From UBA2402 sp037139735 (GTDB lineage: Bacteria; Planctomycetota; Phycisphaerae; Phycisphaerales; UBA1924): a stretch of DNA of 64,000 nt. Positions 1 to 7,659 of the stretch are shown here, piece by piece. The DNA lies in assembly GCA_037139735.1 (NCBI GenBank), contig JBAXFU010000003.1:30309-94308 (forward strand), written 5' to 3'. The translations under genes were made by a program, and so were the position numbers. A model generated the notes under the pieces. It was not told the origin of the DNA and searched no databases. It saw nothing but the letters and a program-made list of their open reading frames with translations. Within the stretch, counting starts at the first letter, position 1, and each line of letters starts with the position of its first letter.

Positions 1-988
1 CCGCCGCGCGAAGCCGCATCGCGTCCTCGGTGCGGAAGACGTCCATGCTGCCCCGCACGAGCACGTCGGTGACGCGGGCCGGTTCCTCCACCGTCTTCTC
101 CGCCGGGTCGTCGAACCCGTCGCCGCCCTTGGACGGGGCCTTGGGGTCGCGAACCACCCGCTTGGCGGCGTTCATTCGCAGCATCTCCTGCGCCACGTCG
201 AGCGGGATCAGCACCAGGTTGCTGTCGACGTCGAAGACGCCGCTCTGGAACTCGTTGGCCACCGCGAGGTTGCGGCTCACCATCTCCACCGCGCGGCCGC
301 TCGCGTCCAGCGGCGCGAGGCTCAGCAGCACCTTGCCGTCTCGCGGCATGAACAGGTCCACGAAGGCGTAGTCCCCGTTGGGCAACGCCTGGTACGCCTG
401 TTGGGGCACGTAATAGCCGCCGATCTGACGCCGGTTGAACTCGCTGACCTCGATGCCCATCACCATCGCCGGCTCGAGCTTGCCTGCTTCGCCCTTGCGC
501 ACGAGGCGTCGGCCGTTGTCGAGCACCTCCTGCCACGACGTGCCCGAGATGGAGCGAAGGCGAGGATCCTCGCGGTCGGTGTCCTTCTCGACGGGCGCGG
601 CGATCGGACGCCAGTGGAGGATCTCCTCGTAGCGGGTGACCTGGGCGAAGCTCGACCCTTCGATGCCTCGCACCCGCACCGTCTTCTTCGCGCCGTCGGG
701 CAGGGCGATCAGGCCGAAGGACTCGATCACGGGCGAGGCGCCGGCCACCAACGGTTCCTTGCGGAGATCCTCGATCAGTTCGCCGTAGTGGGCGAACCCG
801 GCGTTGGGCCACGACACCACGACGTCGCCCGTCATCGTGCGTCCGCTGCTGATGAGCATGGTCAGGAACCCGTTCATCACGGACCAGACCACCAGCACCA
901 TCGCCGTGCACAGGATGACCGCCACCGCCGCCAGCAGCGGCATGATCTTGCTGACCAGGTATCGCTTCGTGAGCAGGAACTGGTACAT
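1..988 (-). CDS. ABC transporter permease, LolC/LolE-like (3' end beyond window)
   Basis: Reading the minus strand from the ATG at 988 gives an open frame to the left edge, so the C-terminal part is missing. The protein starts MYQFLLTKRYLVSKIMP, followed by a strong membrane segment at about residues 17-42, and then a long hydrophilic periplasmic region with MacB/FtsX-like character. This is the layout of the inner-membrane permease of lipoprotein-releasing (LolCDE) and MacB-type systems, which pull lipoproteins or other substrates from the inner membrane. The other membrane segments and any ATPase partner would lie to the left. It is divergent from the gene starting at 1035, with only 46 bp between, and that gap holds a perfect inverted repeat. 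The permease class is fairly secure; the substrate is not known. Confidence 0.72.
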   Translation of the reverse strand, partial: MYQFLLTKRYLVSKIMPLLAAVAVILCTAMVLVVWSVMNGFLTMLISSGRTMTGDVVVSWPNAGFAHYGELIEDLRKEPLVAGASPVIESFGLIALPDGAKKTVRVRGIEGSSFAQVTRYEEILHWRPIAAPVEKDTDREDPRLRSISGTSWQEVLDNGRRLVRKGEAGKLEPAMVMGIEVSEFNRRQIGGYYVPQQAYQALPNGDYAFVDLFMPRDGKVLLSLAPLDASGRAVEMVSRNLAVANEFQSGVFDVDSNLVLIPLDVAQEMLRMNAAKRVVRDPKAPSKGGDGFDDPAEKTVEEPARVTDVLVRGSMDVFRTEDAMRLRAA

Positions 989-999
989 CGTCGGCCCGT

Positions 1000-1028
1000 G
1001 AGCGTAGGGCGAGGTTTGGCCTACGCTC
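1000..1028. promoter_or_regulatory. 9-bp inverted repeat in divergent intergenic gap
   Basis: GAGCGTAGG at 1000-1008 is matched perfectly by CCTACGCTC at 1020-1028, with an 11-nt spacer. It fills most of the 46-bp space between two divergent start codons (988 minus, 1035 plus). That position suits an operator for a dimeric repressor, but a hairpin in either 5' leader is also possible. No -10/-35 pair was recognised with confidence. Confidence 0.35.
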
Positions 1029-1034
1029 AGACTG

Positions 1035-2102
1035 ATGCAGCCGCCCCCGAGGAATCTCCCCTTGTGCGTCTGGGCGGAGCCCTCCCAGATCGCCCTCGTG
1101 CGGGAAGTCGCGCGCGTCGCCTCGCTCGACGTGGTGGCCGCCGGGTGCTGGGCGACCGGGCAGACCGGCGCGGTCGCCGGGGCCCTGGAGGCGGCACCGG
1201 CCCCCGACCTTCGCGCCATGCTCGCCTCGATGCAGGGAGGCGTGCTGCTCATCGCCGCCGCGGGCGACTTTGGCGGCCGCCCTGAAGATCTTCGGGCGAT
1301 GGTGCAGGCGTGGCAGCGAGGAGTGCGGCTGTTGTGTCTTGATCCGGTGCCGCAGAGCGTCTTTGACCTCTCGCGTCTGTGGCGACCGCAGGACGATCTC
1401 GAGTCGGAGGGCGGGCCGCTCTCGATGGCCCAGATCGGCGGGCTCGAGCGGGCGATGCGGTTGCTCGCCATGCCCTCGCGGACGCAGGCGTTCGTGGATG
1501 CGGTCGAGACGCTCGCGGCCTTCGGGACGCCCCGGTCGGCGATGGTCCGCGTGCATGCCGCGGCGGGATTGCTTTCGCTGTCGTCGCGGCTCATCGGCGG
1601 GTTCGACCTGCTGGACCACCTGTTTCCCGGCTTCGAGCATGTCGCGTGGATCGACGCGTGCCGCGTGCCGCGGGGTCATGTGTCGCTGCGGGCCTCGTCG
1701 CCGCCGGATTCGCTCCGTGGGGTCGACGGCGACCTGGCGGCGTTGGTTCGATTTCCGGACGGGCGAGGCGCGACGGTTCACCTCAGCGACTCGGCGCCCT
1801 CGTGCGGATTCTGCGTCGAACTGCTTTCGTCGCAGGGGCTCTTTCGCATCGACGACGACGGTCACGAGTGGCTGGCGCCCGACGGGAGCGTGCGGTCGCG
1901 GGATCGCGCCGAGCCGCAGAGCCTGGGGGTTCGCATCGGGCTCGAGATGGCTCGTCAACTCCGCCACGGCGGCCCCGACACGGGGCCGGTTCCGCTGGAT
2001 CGCTCGCTCGCGGCGGCGCAGACCGCCCTGCTCAGTGCCCACACGGGGCATCCTGAGAGCCCGTCGACGATGATCGAGATGGCCCGCCGCGTCGAACCGT
2101 GA
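1035..2102 (+). CDS. Gfo/Idh/MocA-like oxidoreductase-related protein
   Basis: A 355-residue soluble protein. The C-terminal stretch (SLAAAQTALLSAHTGHPESP) resembles the end of Gfo/Idh/MocA-family oxidoreductases, and the middle (GFDLLDHLFPGFEHV, then a strand-rich part with FRIDDDGHEWLAPDG) fits the alpha/beta C-terminal domain of that family. A classic GxGxxG dinucleotide-binding motif is not visible at the N terminus, so it may not be an active dehydrogenase. The start is the ATG 46 bp from the divergent permease gene. Family assignment is tentative. Confidence 0.5.
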   Translation: MQPPPRNLPLCVWAEPSQIALVREVARVASLDVVAAGCWATGQTGAVAGALEAAPAPDLRAMLASMQGGVLLIAAAGDFGGRPEDLRAMVQAWQRGVRLLCLDPVPQSVFDLSRLWRPQDDLESEGGPLSMAQIGGLERAMRLLAMPSRTQAFVDAVETLAAFGTPRSAMVRVHAAAGLLSLSSRLIGGFDLLDHLFPGFEHVAWIDACRVPRGHVSLRASSPPDSLRGVDGDLAALVRFPDGRGATVHLSDSAPSCGFCVELLSSQGLFRIDDDGHEWLAPDGSVRSRDRAEPQSLGVRIGLEMARQLRHGGPDTGPVPLDRSLAAAQTALLSAHTGHPESPSTMIEMARRVEP

Positions 2103-2173
2103 CGTTCGCGATGGCCGGCCTTTCGATCGTTGGTCTTTCGATCGTTGGCCTTGCCATCACCTGGGCCCTGCGA

Positions 2174-3097
2174 TCACTTGCCCTTGTTCAGGAACGCGGC
2201 GATGGCGGCCTTGCCCTCGGGCGCGTTGCGGAGGCGGATGAGTTCGCGATGTTCGCGGCCAAGGGCCGCCTGCCAACCTTCGGTGAGACCCGCGTGCGCC
2301 GCCGCCAGCACTGCGCCGGCGGGCGAGTCGGCCGGATGCGACCCCATCAACGTGGCGCAGGACTCGAGACTCCTTCGGGTGATTTCGCGCCGGGCGTTGC
2401 TCGCGCCCGAGGCGGTGCGGCCGATCCAGTGCGACGGCGCGCCGTCGCGTTCGGCCACGCGGAGCGTGGGGGAGCAGAGCCACGCCTTGGCGGCCTCGAG
2501 CAGTCCCGAGGGGGAGGGGGCGAAGGCGTCGAAGAGGCCTTGCTCCTTCGCTTCGTCGACGCTGAGCGTCTTGCCGCTCATCGTGAGTTCGAGGGCGAGG
2601 GCGGGTTCGATTCTCGCGGCGAGGAGGTTGGTGCCTCCCCAGCCCGGACAGATCTTGAGACCCGCCTCGGGGAGGCCCACGGGGTAGGGCTTGCCCGAGG
2701 GGGAGGGTGCGGCGACCAAGCCGTCGCAGTGCATCGCGAGTTCGAGTCCGCCGCCGAGGGCGGCTCCGTTGATTGCGGCGACGGTTGCGCAGGGGAGCGC
2801 CGCGAGCATGCCGAAGACCTTGGAGCCGTGGGCGAGGTATTCGTCGAGCGTCTGGTCGCTCATCTCGGAGATGGCCTTGAGGTCTGCGCCGGCGACGAAG
2901 ACGCGTTCGCTCGCGCTGCGGAGCACGAGTCCGCGGGCGTCGCGGGGGACGAGGCGGAGGGTGGCTTCAAGCCGCCGAATGAGTCCTTCCTCGAGGACGA
3001 CGACGGGTTTTCCGGGTTGCTCGAGGGTGAGGGTCCAGATGCCGGCGAAGGGGCCGTCGGTCTCCCGGGAGAGGGGCAGGGGCTCGAACGTGGTCAT
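2174..3097 (-). CDS. Enoyl-CoA hydratase/isomerase family protein
   Basis: A 307-residue crotonase-fold protein. Family features are FVAGADLKAISEM (the AGADL oxyanion-hole segment) at about 69-81 and AAINGAALGGGLELAMHCD (second oxyanion-hole segment) at about 107-125, followed by PEAGLKICPGWGGT where hydratases usually have PE-x-xLGxxPG. These enzymes hydrate or isomerise acyl-CoA thioesters, typically in fatty-acid beta-oxidation. It is somewhat longer than the usual 260 residues because of a C-terminal helical extension. It is divergent from rpsP. The exact substrate cannot be read from the sequence. Confidence 0.85.
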   Translation of the reverse strand: MTTFEPLPLSRETDGPFAGIWTLTLEQPGKPVVVLEEGLIRRLEATLRLVPRDARGLVLRSASERVFVAGADLKAISEMSDQTLDEYLAHGSKVFGMLAALPCATVAAINGAALGGGLELAMHCDGLVAAPSPSGKPYPVGLPEAGLKICPGWGGTNLLAARIEPALALELTMSGKTLSVDEAKEQGLFDAFAPSPSGLLEAAKAWLCSPTLRVAERDGAPSHWIGRTASGASNARREITRRSLESCATLMGSHPADSPAGAVLAAAHAGLTEGWQAALGREHRELIRLRNAPEGKAAIAAFLNKGK

Positions 3098-3317
3098 GGC
3101 GTCCAGCGTAGGGGCGTGGCGGTCGGATCACGGCGGAGGATCCGAACGGCATGCGAACGGAGGGCGGCGGATGGCGGGAAGCTCGGTCCGGGGGTCGAAC
3201 GCGGGGCTTTTCCCGTTCGGGCCTCGCGCCTAGCATCAAGGCCCGTCTTCGCCTTGTTCGAGGTGTTCGGCGGGTCGTTGGGTCAGCGCCTCGATCACCA
3301 GTCATCGGAGATTCGCC

Positions 3318-3656
3318 TTGGTTCGCATCCGCATGCAGCGTTACGGCCGTCGCAACCGCCCCTTCTACCGCATTGCCGCGGTGGAGAAGCGAGCTCGTCG
3401 CGATGGGCCGGTGATCGAGAATCTGGGTTGGTACAACCCGCTGGCGCCCGACGCGACCAAGCAGCTCGAGCTCAACGACGATCGCGTGAAGTACTGGCTC
3501 GCGAAAGGCGCGCAGCCCAGCGACACGATGCGCGACTTCCTCGCCAAGCGTGGCCTGGTTGACGTGAAGGCGTGGGAGGCCGATCGAGCCCAGGACCGCA
3601 AGCTGGTCGAGGAGCGGAAGGCGAAGGCTGCCGCCGAGGGCGAGAAGAAGGCCTGA
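3318..3656 (+). CDS. rpsP: 30S ribosomal protein S16 (TTG start)
   Basis: A 112-residue protein beginning MVRIRMQRYGRRNRPFYRI, an unmistakable S16 N terminus. The C-terminal tail is Lys/Glu/Ala-rich (EERKAKAAAEGEKKA). S16 sits in the 5' domain of 16S rRNA and helps small-subunit assembly. The start codon is TTG at 3318; GGAG lies about 9 nt upstream at 3306-3309, and the family N terminus leaves no room for another start. In many bacteria rpsP is followed by rimM-trmD-rplS, but here a strong terminator follows, so it looks monocistronic. Confidence 0.96.
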   Translation: MVRIRMQRYGRRNRPFYRIAAVEKRARRDGPVIENLGWYNPLAPDATKQLELNDDRVKYWLAKGAQPSDTMRDFLAKRGLVDVKAWEADRAQDRKLVEERKAKAAAEGEKKA

Positions 3657-3717
3657 GCCGACGCGGGCTCCCCGGAATGTGCGGGGTTCCGTTTCGGATG
3701 TTCTGCTGATCAACCGT

Positions 3718-3751
3718 CGGCTCCGGGTCTCCCGGAGCCGATGTTGTTTTT
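3718..3751 (+). terminator. Rho-independent terminator of rpsP
   Basis: A perfect 10-bp GC-rich stem (CGGCTCCGGG 3718-3727, CCCGGAGCCG 3731-3740) with a 3-nt loop is followed by a T-rich run (ATGTTGTTTTT). It lies 62 nt after the rpsP stop. Confidence 0.85.
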
Positions 3752-3809
3752 CGAGTCGGCGGTCGTGGCCGTCGGTCCGAGATTCGGCGATCCCTACACT
3801 CACCAAACC

Positions 3810-5195
3810 ATGAGCGACACGTCCAGCCAGCCCCGATCGGTCTTCAATCCCGCCGCGTCGCACCATCAGCGTCCGCGGCTTCGTCCGGTGCGGGGCTTCC
3901 CGGCCCAGCTCGGCGAGCAGACGGCGCTGGGCTTGGCCGACGCGCGGCAGATTTCGGACAAGGCGGTGTTCACGTCGATGGCCTTCCAGGTGGTGCTGCC
4001 GATGTTGGATGGGCAGCGGACGGTGGACGAGATCGTGGCGGCGGTGGGGCGGGGGCTGACGCGCGAGCCGCTGGAGTTCCTGATCGGCCAGTTGGACGAG
4101 GCGGGGCTGCTCTTCGGGCCGGTCTTCGACGCCATCGAGGCGAAGATGCGGGCGGACTTCGACAGCACGCCGGTGTTGCCGCCGGGGTCGACGGCGGCCT
4201 TCGCGGATTCGCTCGCCGAGCACTGGGTTCGGATGCAGCGGCCGGAGGCGGAGCGGGGCGCGCCGGTGGAGTTGTCGGAGGAGTACCGCACGGGCATGGG
4301 GCAGCAGCGGATTCGGGAGGTCTTCGATCAGTGGATCGCCGAGACGCTCAAGGATCCCAACGCGCCGGTGCTCGAGTCGCTGCCGCGGGGCATCGTGGTG
4401 CCGCACATCGACTACCAGCGTGGCTGGATGAACTACGCGGGGGTGTGGGGTCGCCTTCGGGGGTTGTCGCGTCCGGACCGGGTGCTGATTCTGGGGACGA
4501 ATCACTTCGGTCAGGAAACGGGGGCGTGCGCGTGCGACAAGGGGTATCAGTCGCCGCTGGGCGTGTGTCCGCCGGCGACGGACCTGATCGACGCGCTCAA
4601 GGCGAACCTGGGTCCGCAGGCGGGCGAGCGGATCTTCGCGAACCGGTTCGACCACGAGCGCGAGCACAGCATCGAGTTGCAGATCCCGTGGATCCAGCAT
4701 TGCCTGGGGGCCGACGAGGACGGGGCGTATCCGGCGGTGATGGGGGTGCTGATCCACGACCCGACGGTGAACAACGGCGAGAGCTACGACGGGCTGGGGA
4801 TCTCGTTTGACGCCTTCGTCGACGCGATGCGCAAGGCGTTGGCTTCGCTGCCGGGCCGAACGCTGGTGGTTTCATCGGCCGACCTGAGTCACGTGGGCCG
4901 GGCCTTCGGCGACGACCGCGACGTGGCGGGCGACAGTCCCGAGGTGCAGGAGTTCCGCACGGGGGTCTTCAACCATGACCGCGAGATGATCCAGTTGCTG
5001 GCGCAGGGCAAGGCCGACGAACTCGTGGCCAGCATGGCGTGGCAGCAGAACCCCACGCACTGGTGCAGCATCGGCAACATGTGCGCGGCCTTCAAGCTGG
5101 TGCAGCCCGCGCGGGTGCACGTCTTCAACTACGTGGCCGCGCTCGACGATTCGAGCCAAGGCATGGTGAGCAGCGTCGGCATGGCGCTCGATTGA
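3810..5195 (+). CDS. MEMO1-family protein (AmmeMemoRadiSam system protein B)
   Basis: A 461-residue protein. The C-terminal two thirds match the MEMO1/AmmeMemoRadiSam-B family: IVVPHIDYQRGW, VLILGTNHFGQ, FDHEREHSIELQIPWIQ and LVVSSADLSHVG supply the conserved His/Asp residues thought to bind metal. The N-terminal ~120 residues look like a PqqD-type winged-helix recognition domain (around DGQRTVDEIVAAV). In many prokaryotes the family occurs with an AMMECR1 protein and a radical SAM enzyme; neither is visible nearby. An earlier in-frame ATG at 3741 overlaps the rpsP terminator, so the ATG at 3810 is preferred. Confidence 0.82.
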   Translation: MSDTSSQPRSVFNPAASHHQRPRLRPVRGFPAQLGEQTALGLADARQISDKAVFTSMAFQVVLPMLDGQRTVDEIVAAVGRGLTREPLEFLIGQLDEAGLLFGPVFDAIEAKMRADFDSTPVLPPGSTAAFADSLAEHWVRMQRPEAERGAPVELSEEYRTGMGQQRIREVFDQWIAETLKDPNAPVLESLPRGIVVPHIDYQRGWMNYAGVWGRLRGLSRPDRVLILGTNHFGQETGACACDKGYQSPLGVCPPATDLIDALKANLGPQAGERIFANRFDHEREHSIELQIPWIQHCLGADEDGAYPAVMGVLIHDPTVNNGESYDGLGISFDAFVDAMRKALASLPGRTLVVSSADLSHVGRAFGDDRDVAGDSPEVQEFRTGVFNHDREMIQLLAQGKADELVASMAWQQNPTHWCSIGNMCAAFKLVQPARVHVFNYVAALDDSSQGMVSSVGMALD

Positions 5196-5237
5196 CGCGA
5201 AGTTGAAGCGGTTGGCCGCCGGCGGGGTCGTCCTCGC

Positions 5238-6881
5238 TCACTTGCGGAGGACGCGGAGTCCGACGCGTTTCTCGAGGGCCCCGGCGGTCTTGGCGATGAG
5301 GTCGTAGCCGTCGCTGCCGGTGACGGTGCACCGCACGACTTCGCCGGGCGAGAGGCGCTCGGGCGACTGCACGTACGTCACCGAGTCGATCTGCGGGGCC
5401 TGGAAGTAGGTGCGGCCCTTGTAGAGTCCGCCCCCTTCGCTCACGCCGCTGGTCTTGCGGCCCTTGGTCTGCATCGCCTCGTCGATGATGACGTCGAACT
5501 GCACGCCGCTGGACGTGGGCTTGTGCTCGTCGAACTGCTCGGCGAGGAACGCGGCCTGCTCGAAGGCGATGCGTTGCTGGAGTTCCATGACCTCGTCGCG
5601 GCGACGCTTCTTCACCTCGGCGGGGACGGCGAGCTTCGGGTCTTCCTCCATTGTGCCGGCGACGGTGCCGGGCTCGTGGGAGTACTCGAAGACGCCCACG
5701 GCGTCGAACTGCATCTCCTCGACGAACTCGAGGAGTTCCTGGTGGTCCGCTTCCGTCTCGCCGGGGAAGCCGCTGATGAAGGTGGTGCGGATGGCCATGC
5801 CGGGGATGCGGTCGCGGAGCGTCGTGACCAGCTTCTCCTGCTGGCGACGCGTGACGTGGCGTCGCATGCCCTTGAGCACGCGATCGCTCGCGTGCTGGAG
5901 CGGGATGTCGAGGTACTTGAGGAGGTGGCCCTTCTCGGTGAGTTCCGCGAAGGCGTCGATGATGGGCTCCGAGAAGTTGCTCGGGTAGGCGTACATGAGG
6001 CGGAGCCACCCGTGGCCGGCCGAGTCGCGGATGGTGTCGCTCAGGCCCTTGAGCAGCGCGGGCAGGCCGCCGCCGTCGGCCAGGCCGAAGCCGATGTCGT
6101 CGCCGTAGCTGGTGGTGTCCTGGCCGATGATGAGCAGTTCATGCGCGCCGTCGGCGAGGAGTTCGCGGGCCTCCTGCCGGATGCGATCCAGCGGCTTGCT
6201 GCGCATCTTGCCCCGGATGCTCGGGATGGTGCAGAACGCGCAGTTCTGGTTGCATCCTTCACTGACGCGGAGGTAGCCGTAGTGCCTGGGCGTGAGGCGC
6301 AGGCGGGCCGAATCGTCCTCGAAGTAGCCGATGCCCTTGCCGTCCTTGCCGTTGACGGTGAGGCCGGTCACCTGCAAGCCCCGTTCCTTCGCCGCCGACA
6401 AGGCGTTGGCGGCGATCCAGTAGGTCGGTTTGTCGCTCACCTCGTCGAGTCGCTTGCGTGCGCCGCCGGGGCCCTGCACGGCGTCGACGATGCGGTCGCG
6501 GTCGAAGACGCCGACCATCGCGTCGATCCCGGGGGCCCATTCGAGCATCTTCGCGCGGTGACGCTGCACGAGGCACCCGGCGACGATCACGCGCTTGATC
6601 TCGCCCCGCTCCTTGGCGGCGATGGCCTCCTTGATCACGCCCAGCGACTCGTCCTTGCTGGCTTCGAGGAAGCCGCAGGTGTTGACCACCACGGCGTCGG
6701 CCCCGCCGAAGCCTTCGCCCTGTGGGTCGTGCGAAATGGGGGCGAGGCCCGACTCGGCCAGGAGTCCCAGCATTTTTTCGGAGTCCACCAGATTCTTGGG
6801 GCAGCCAAGGGAGATCAGCGAGACGGTTCGCACGTCGCCGATGCGGTCGGAGGGCGTTTTTGACGGCTTTTTGCTGGGCAC
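5238..6881 (-). CDS. rimO: Ribosomal protein S12 methylthiotransferase RimO
   Basis: A 547-residue radical SAM enzyme that methylthiolates the conserved Asp of ribosomal protein S12. The order is a UPF0004 domain (SLISLGCPKNLVDSE, VVVNTCGFLEASKDES, VIVAGCLVQRH with the auxiliary cluster cysteines), a radical SAM domain with SEGCNQNCAFC (C210, C214, C217), GQDTTSYG and DIPLQHAS, then a C-terminal TRAM domain. A GTG at 6881 is chosen because it is the last start before the family N terminus; the longer frame upstream has no homology. It is about 100 residues longer than E. coli RimO, partly from extra sequence between the UPF0004 and radical SAM domains. Confidence 0.93.
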   Translation of the reverse strand: MPSKKPSKTPSDRIGDVRTVSLISLGCPKNLVDSEKMLGLLAESGLAPISHDPQGEGFGGADAVVVNTCGFLEASKDESLGVIKEAIAAKERGEIKRVIVAGCLVQRHRAKMLEWAPGIDAMVGVFDRDRIVDAVQGPGGARKRLDEVSDKPTYWIAANALSAAKERGLQVTGLTVNGKDGKGIGYFEDDSARLRLTPRHYGYLRVSEGCNQNCAFCTIPSIRGKMRSKPLDRIRQEARELLADGAHELLIIGQDTTSYGDDIGFGLADGGGLPALLKGLSDTIRDSAGHGWLRLMYAYPSNFSEPIIDAFAELTEKGHLLKYLDIPLQHASDRVLKGMRRHVTRRQQEKLVTTLRDRIPGMAIRTTFISGFPGETEADHQELLEFVEEMQFDAVGVFEYSHEPGTVAGTMEEDPKLAVPAEVKKRRRDEVMELQQRIAFEQAAFLAEQFDEHKPTSSGVQFDVIIDEAMQTKGRKTSGVSEGGGLYKGRTYFQAPQIDSVTYVQSPERLSPGEVVRCTVTGSDGYDLIAKTAGALEKRVGLRVLRK

Positions 6882-6977
6882 TGGAGGGAATGATAGGGGT
6901 GCACGCCCGGCGATGCCGCGGCACGCGATCCGTTCCCGGACCCGATGGAGGTCGGGGCTTGCGCGATATGCTTGAGC

Positions 6978-7451
6978 ATGAACGTCATCCAGAAGGTGCG
7001 ATCGATCCTTCAGGAGCTTCGCTCGGGGGCCAGGCCCGCGGCGGCGGCGGAGAACTGGGCGCTCGTCGGCCGTCTGCTGCCCCGCATGACTTCCGAACTC
7101 GCCACCGTCCAGAAGGTGGTGGCCGAAAAGGATCTCGACGGATTGGCCGCGTTGCTCGACCGCATCGAGCACCGCGTCGCCGATGCGGCGGCCAAGCAGG
7201 CCGCCCTGACCTTCAGCGAGGCGGATCTGGCCGCCGCGTTCAAGGCCTTCGAGAAGCGTCTGGCCCTGGGGCGGCTCGCCGACGAGTCTCGCCTGGGAGG
7301 CCGGTACACCTCGGGGGGCCGCAAGTCATCGATCGACGGCATTCAGCCCCCGGATGGGTTTCCCGCGGGCATTTGGCAGGCCCTCGTTCGGGCCGGCAAG
7401 CTCCAGGATTTGGGAGAAGGCTTCTACTGCATGCCCGGACGAACGCCGTAG
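6978..7451 (+). CDS. Hypothetical protein, helical
   Basis: A 157-residue soluble protein starting MNVIQKVRSILQELRSG. It is Ala/Leu/Glu-rich and predicted mostly helical up to about residue 85, then ends in a short segment, QPPDGFPAGIWQALVRAGKL. No catalytic motif or signal peptide was recognised. It is divergent from rimO with 96 bp between. The ATG at 6978 is chosen over one 33 nt upstream because the upstream residues (MEVGACAICLS) lack a ribosome site. Function unknown. Confidence 0.6.
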   Translation: MNVIQKVRSILQELRSGARPAAAAENWALVGRLLPRMTSELATVQKVVAEKDLDGLAALLDRIEHRVADAAAKQAALTFSEADLAAAFKAFEKRLALGRLADESRLGGRYTSGGRKSSIDGIQPPDGFPAGIWQALVRAGKLQDLGEGFYCMPGRTP

Positions 7452-7659
7452 CGGCGGTTATGCGGGCCTTTGCATTTTTTCCGCGGCGACGTGAAAACGA
7501 GCAGTGACGGTGCAAGATCCATCGGCGTGTTCCGGAGTGCAGGCATGACAGGCCGTGTGGCCCGTCACGAACCACGCCGGTGAGCGAACTCCCGGTCCGT
7601 CAGTCAGCCACGTGATGCGTTGCAGCAAGCAGCCCGCGACAGCGGGCAGGAGAAGTCCC

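Noticed and set aside
401..1285. Open frame of 294 codons on the plus strand
   Set aside because: It is antisense to the ABC permease and overlaps the divergent gene; the translation is His/Arg/Ala-rich with no domain.
2099..3562. 487-codon plus-strand frame
   Set aside because: Antisense to the enoyl-CoA hydratase gene and out of frame with rpsP; low-complexity Gly/Glu/Arg product.
7441..7480. Possible terminator after the small helical protein
   Set aside because: A short stem (CGCCG/CGGCG) exists, but the T run is about 20 nt away, so it does not form a normal terminator.
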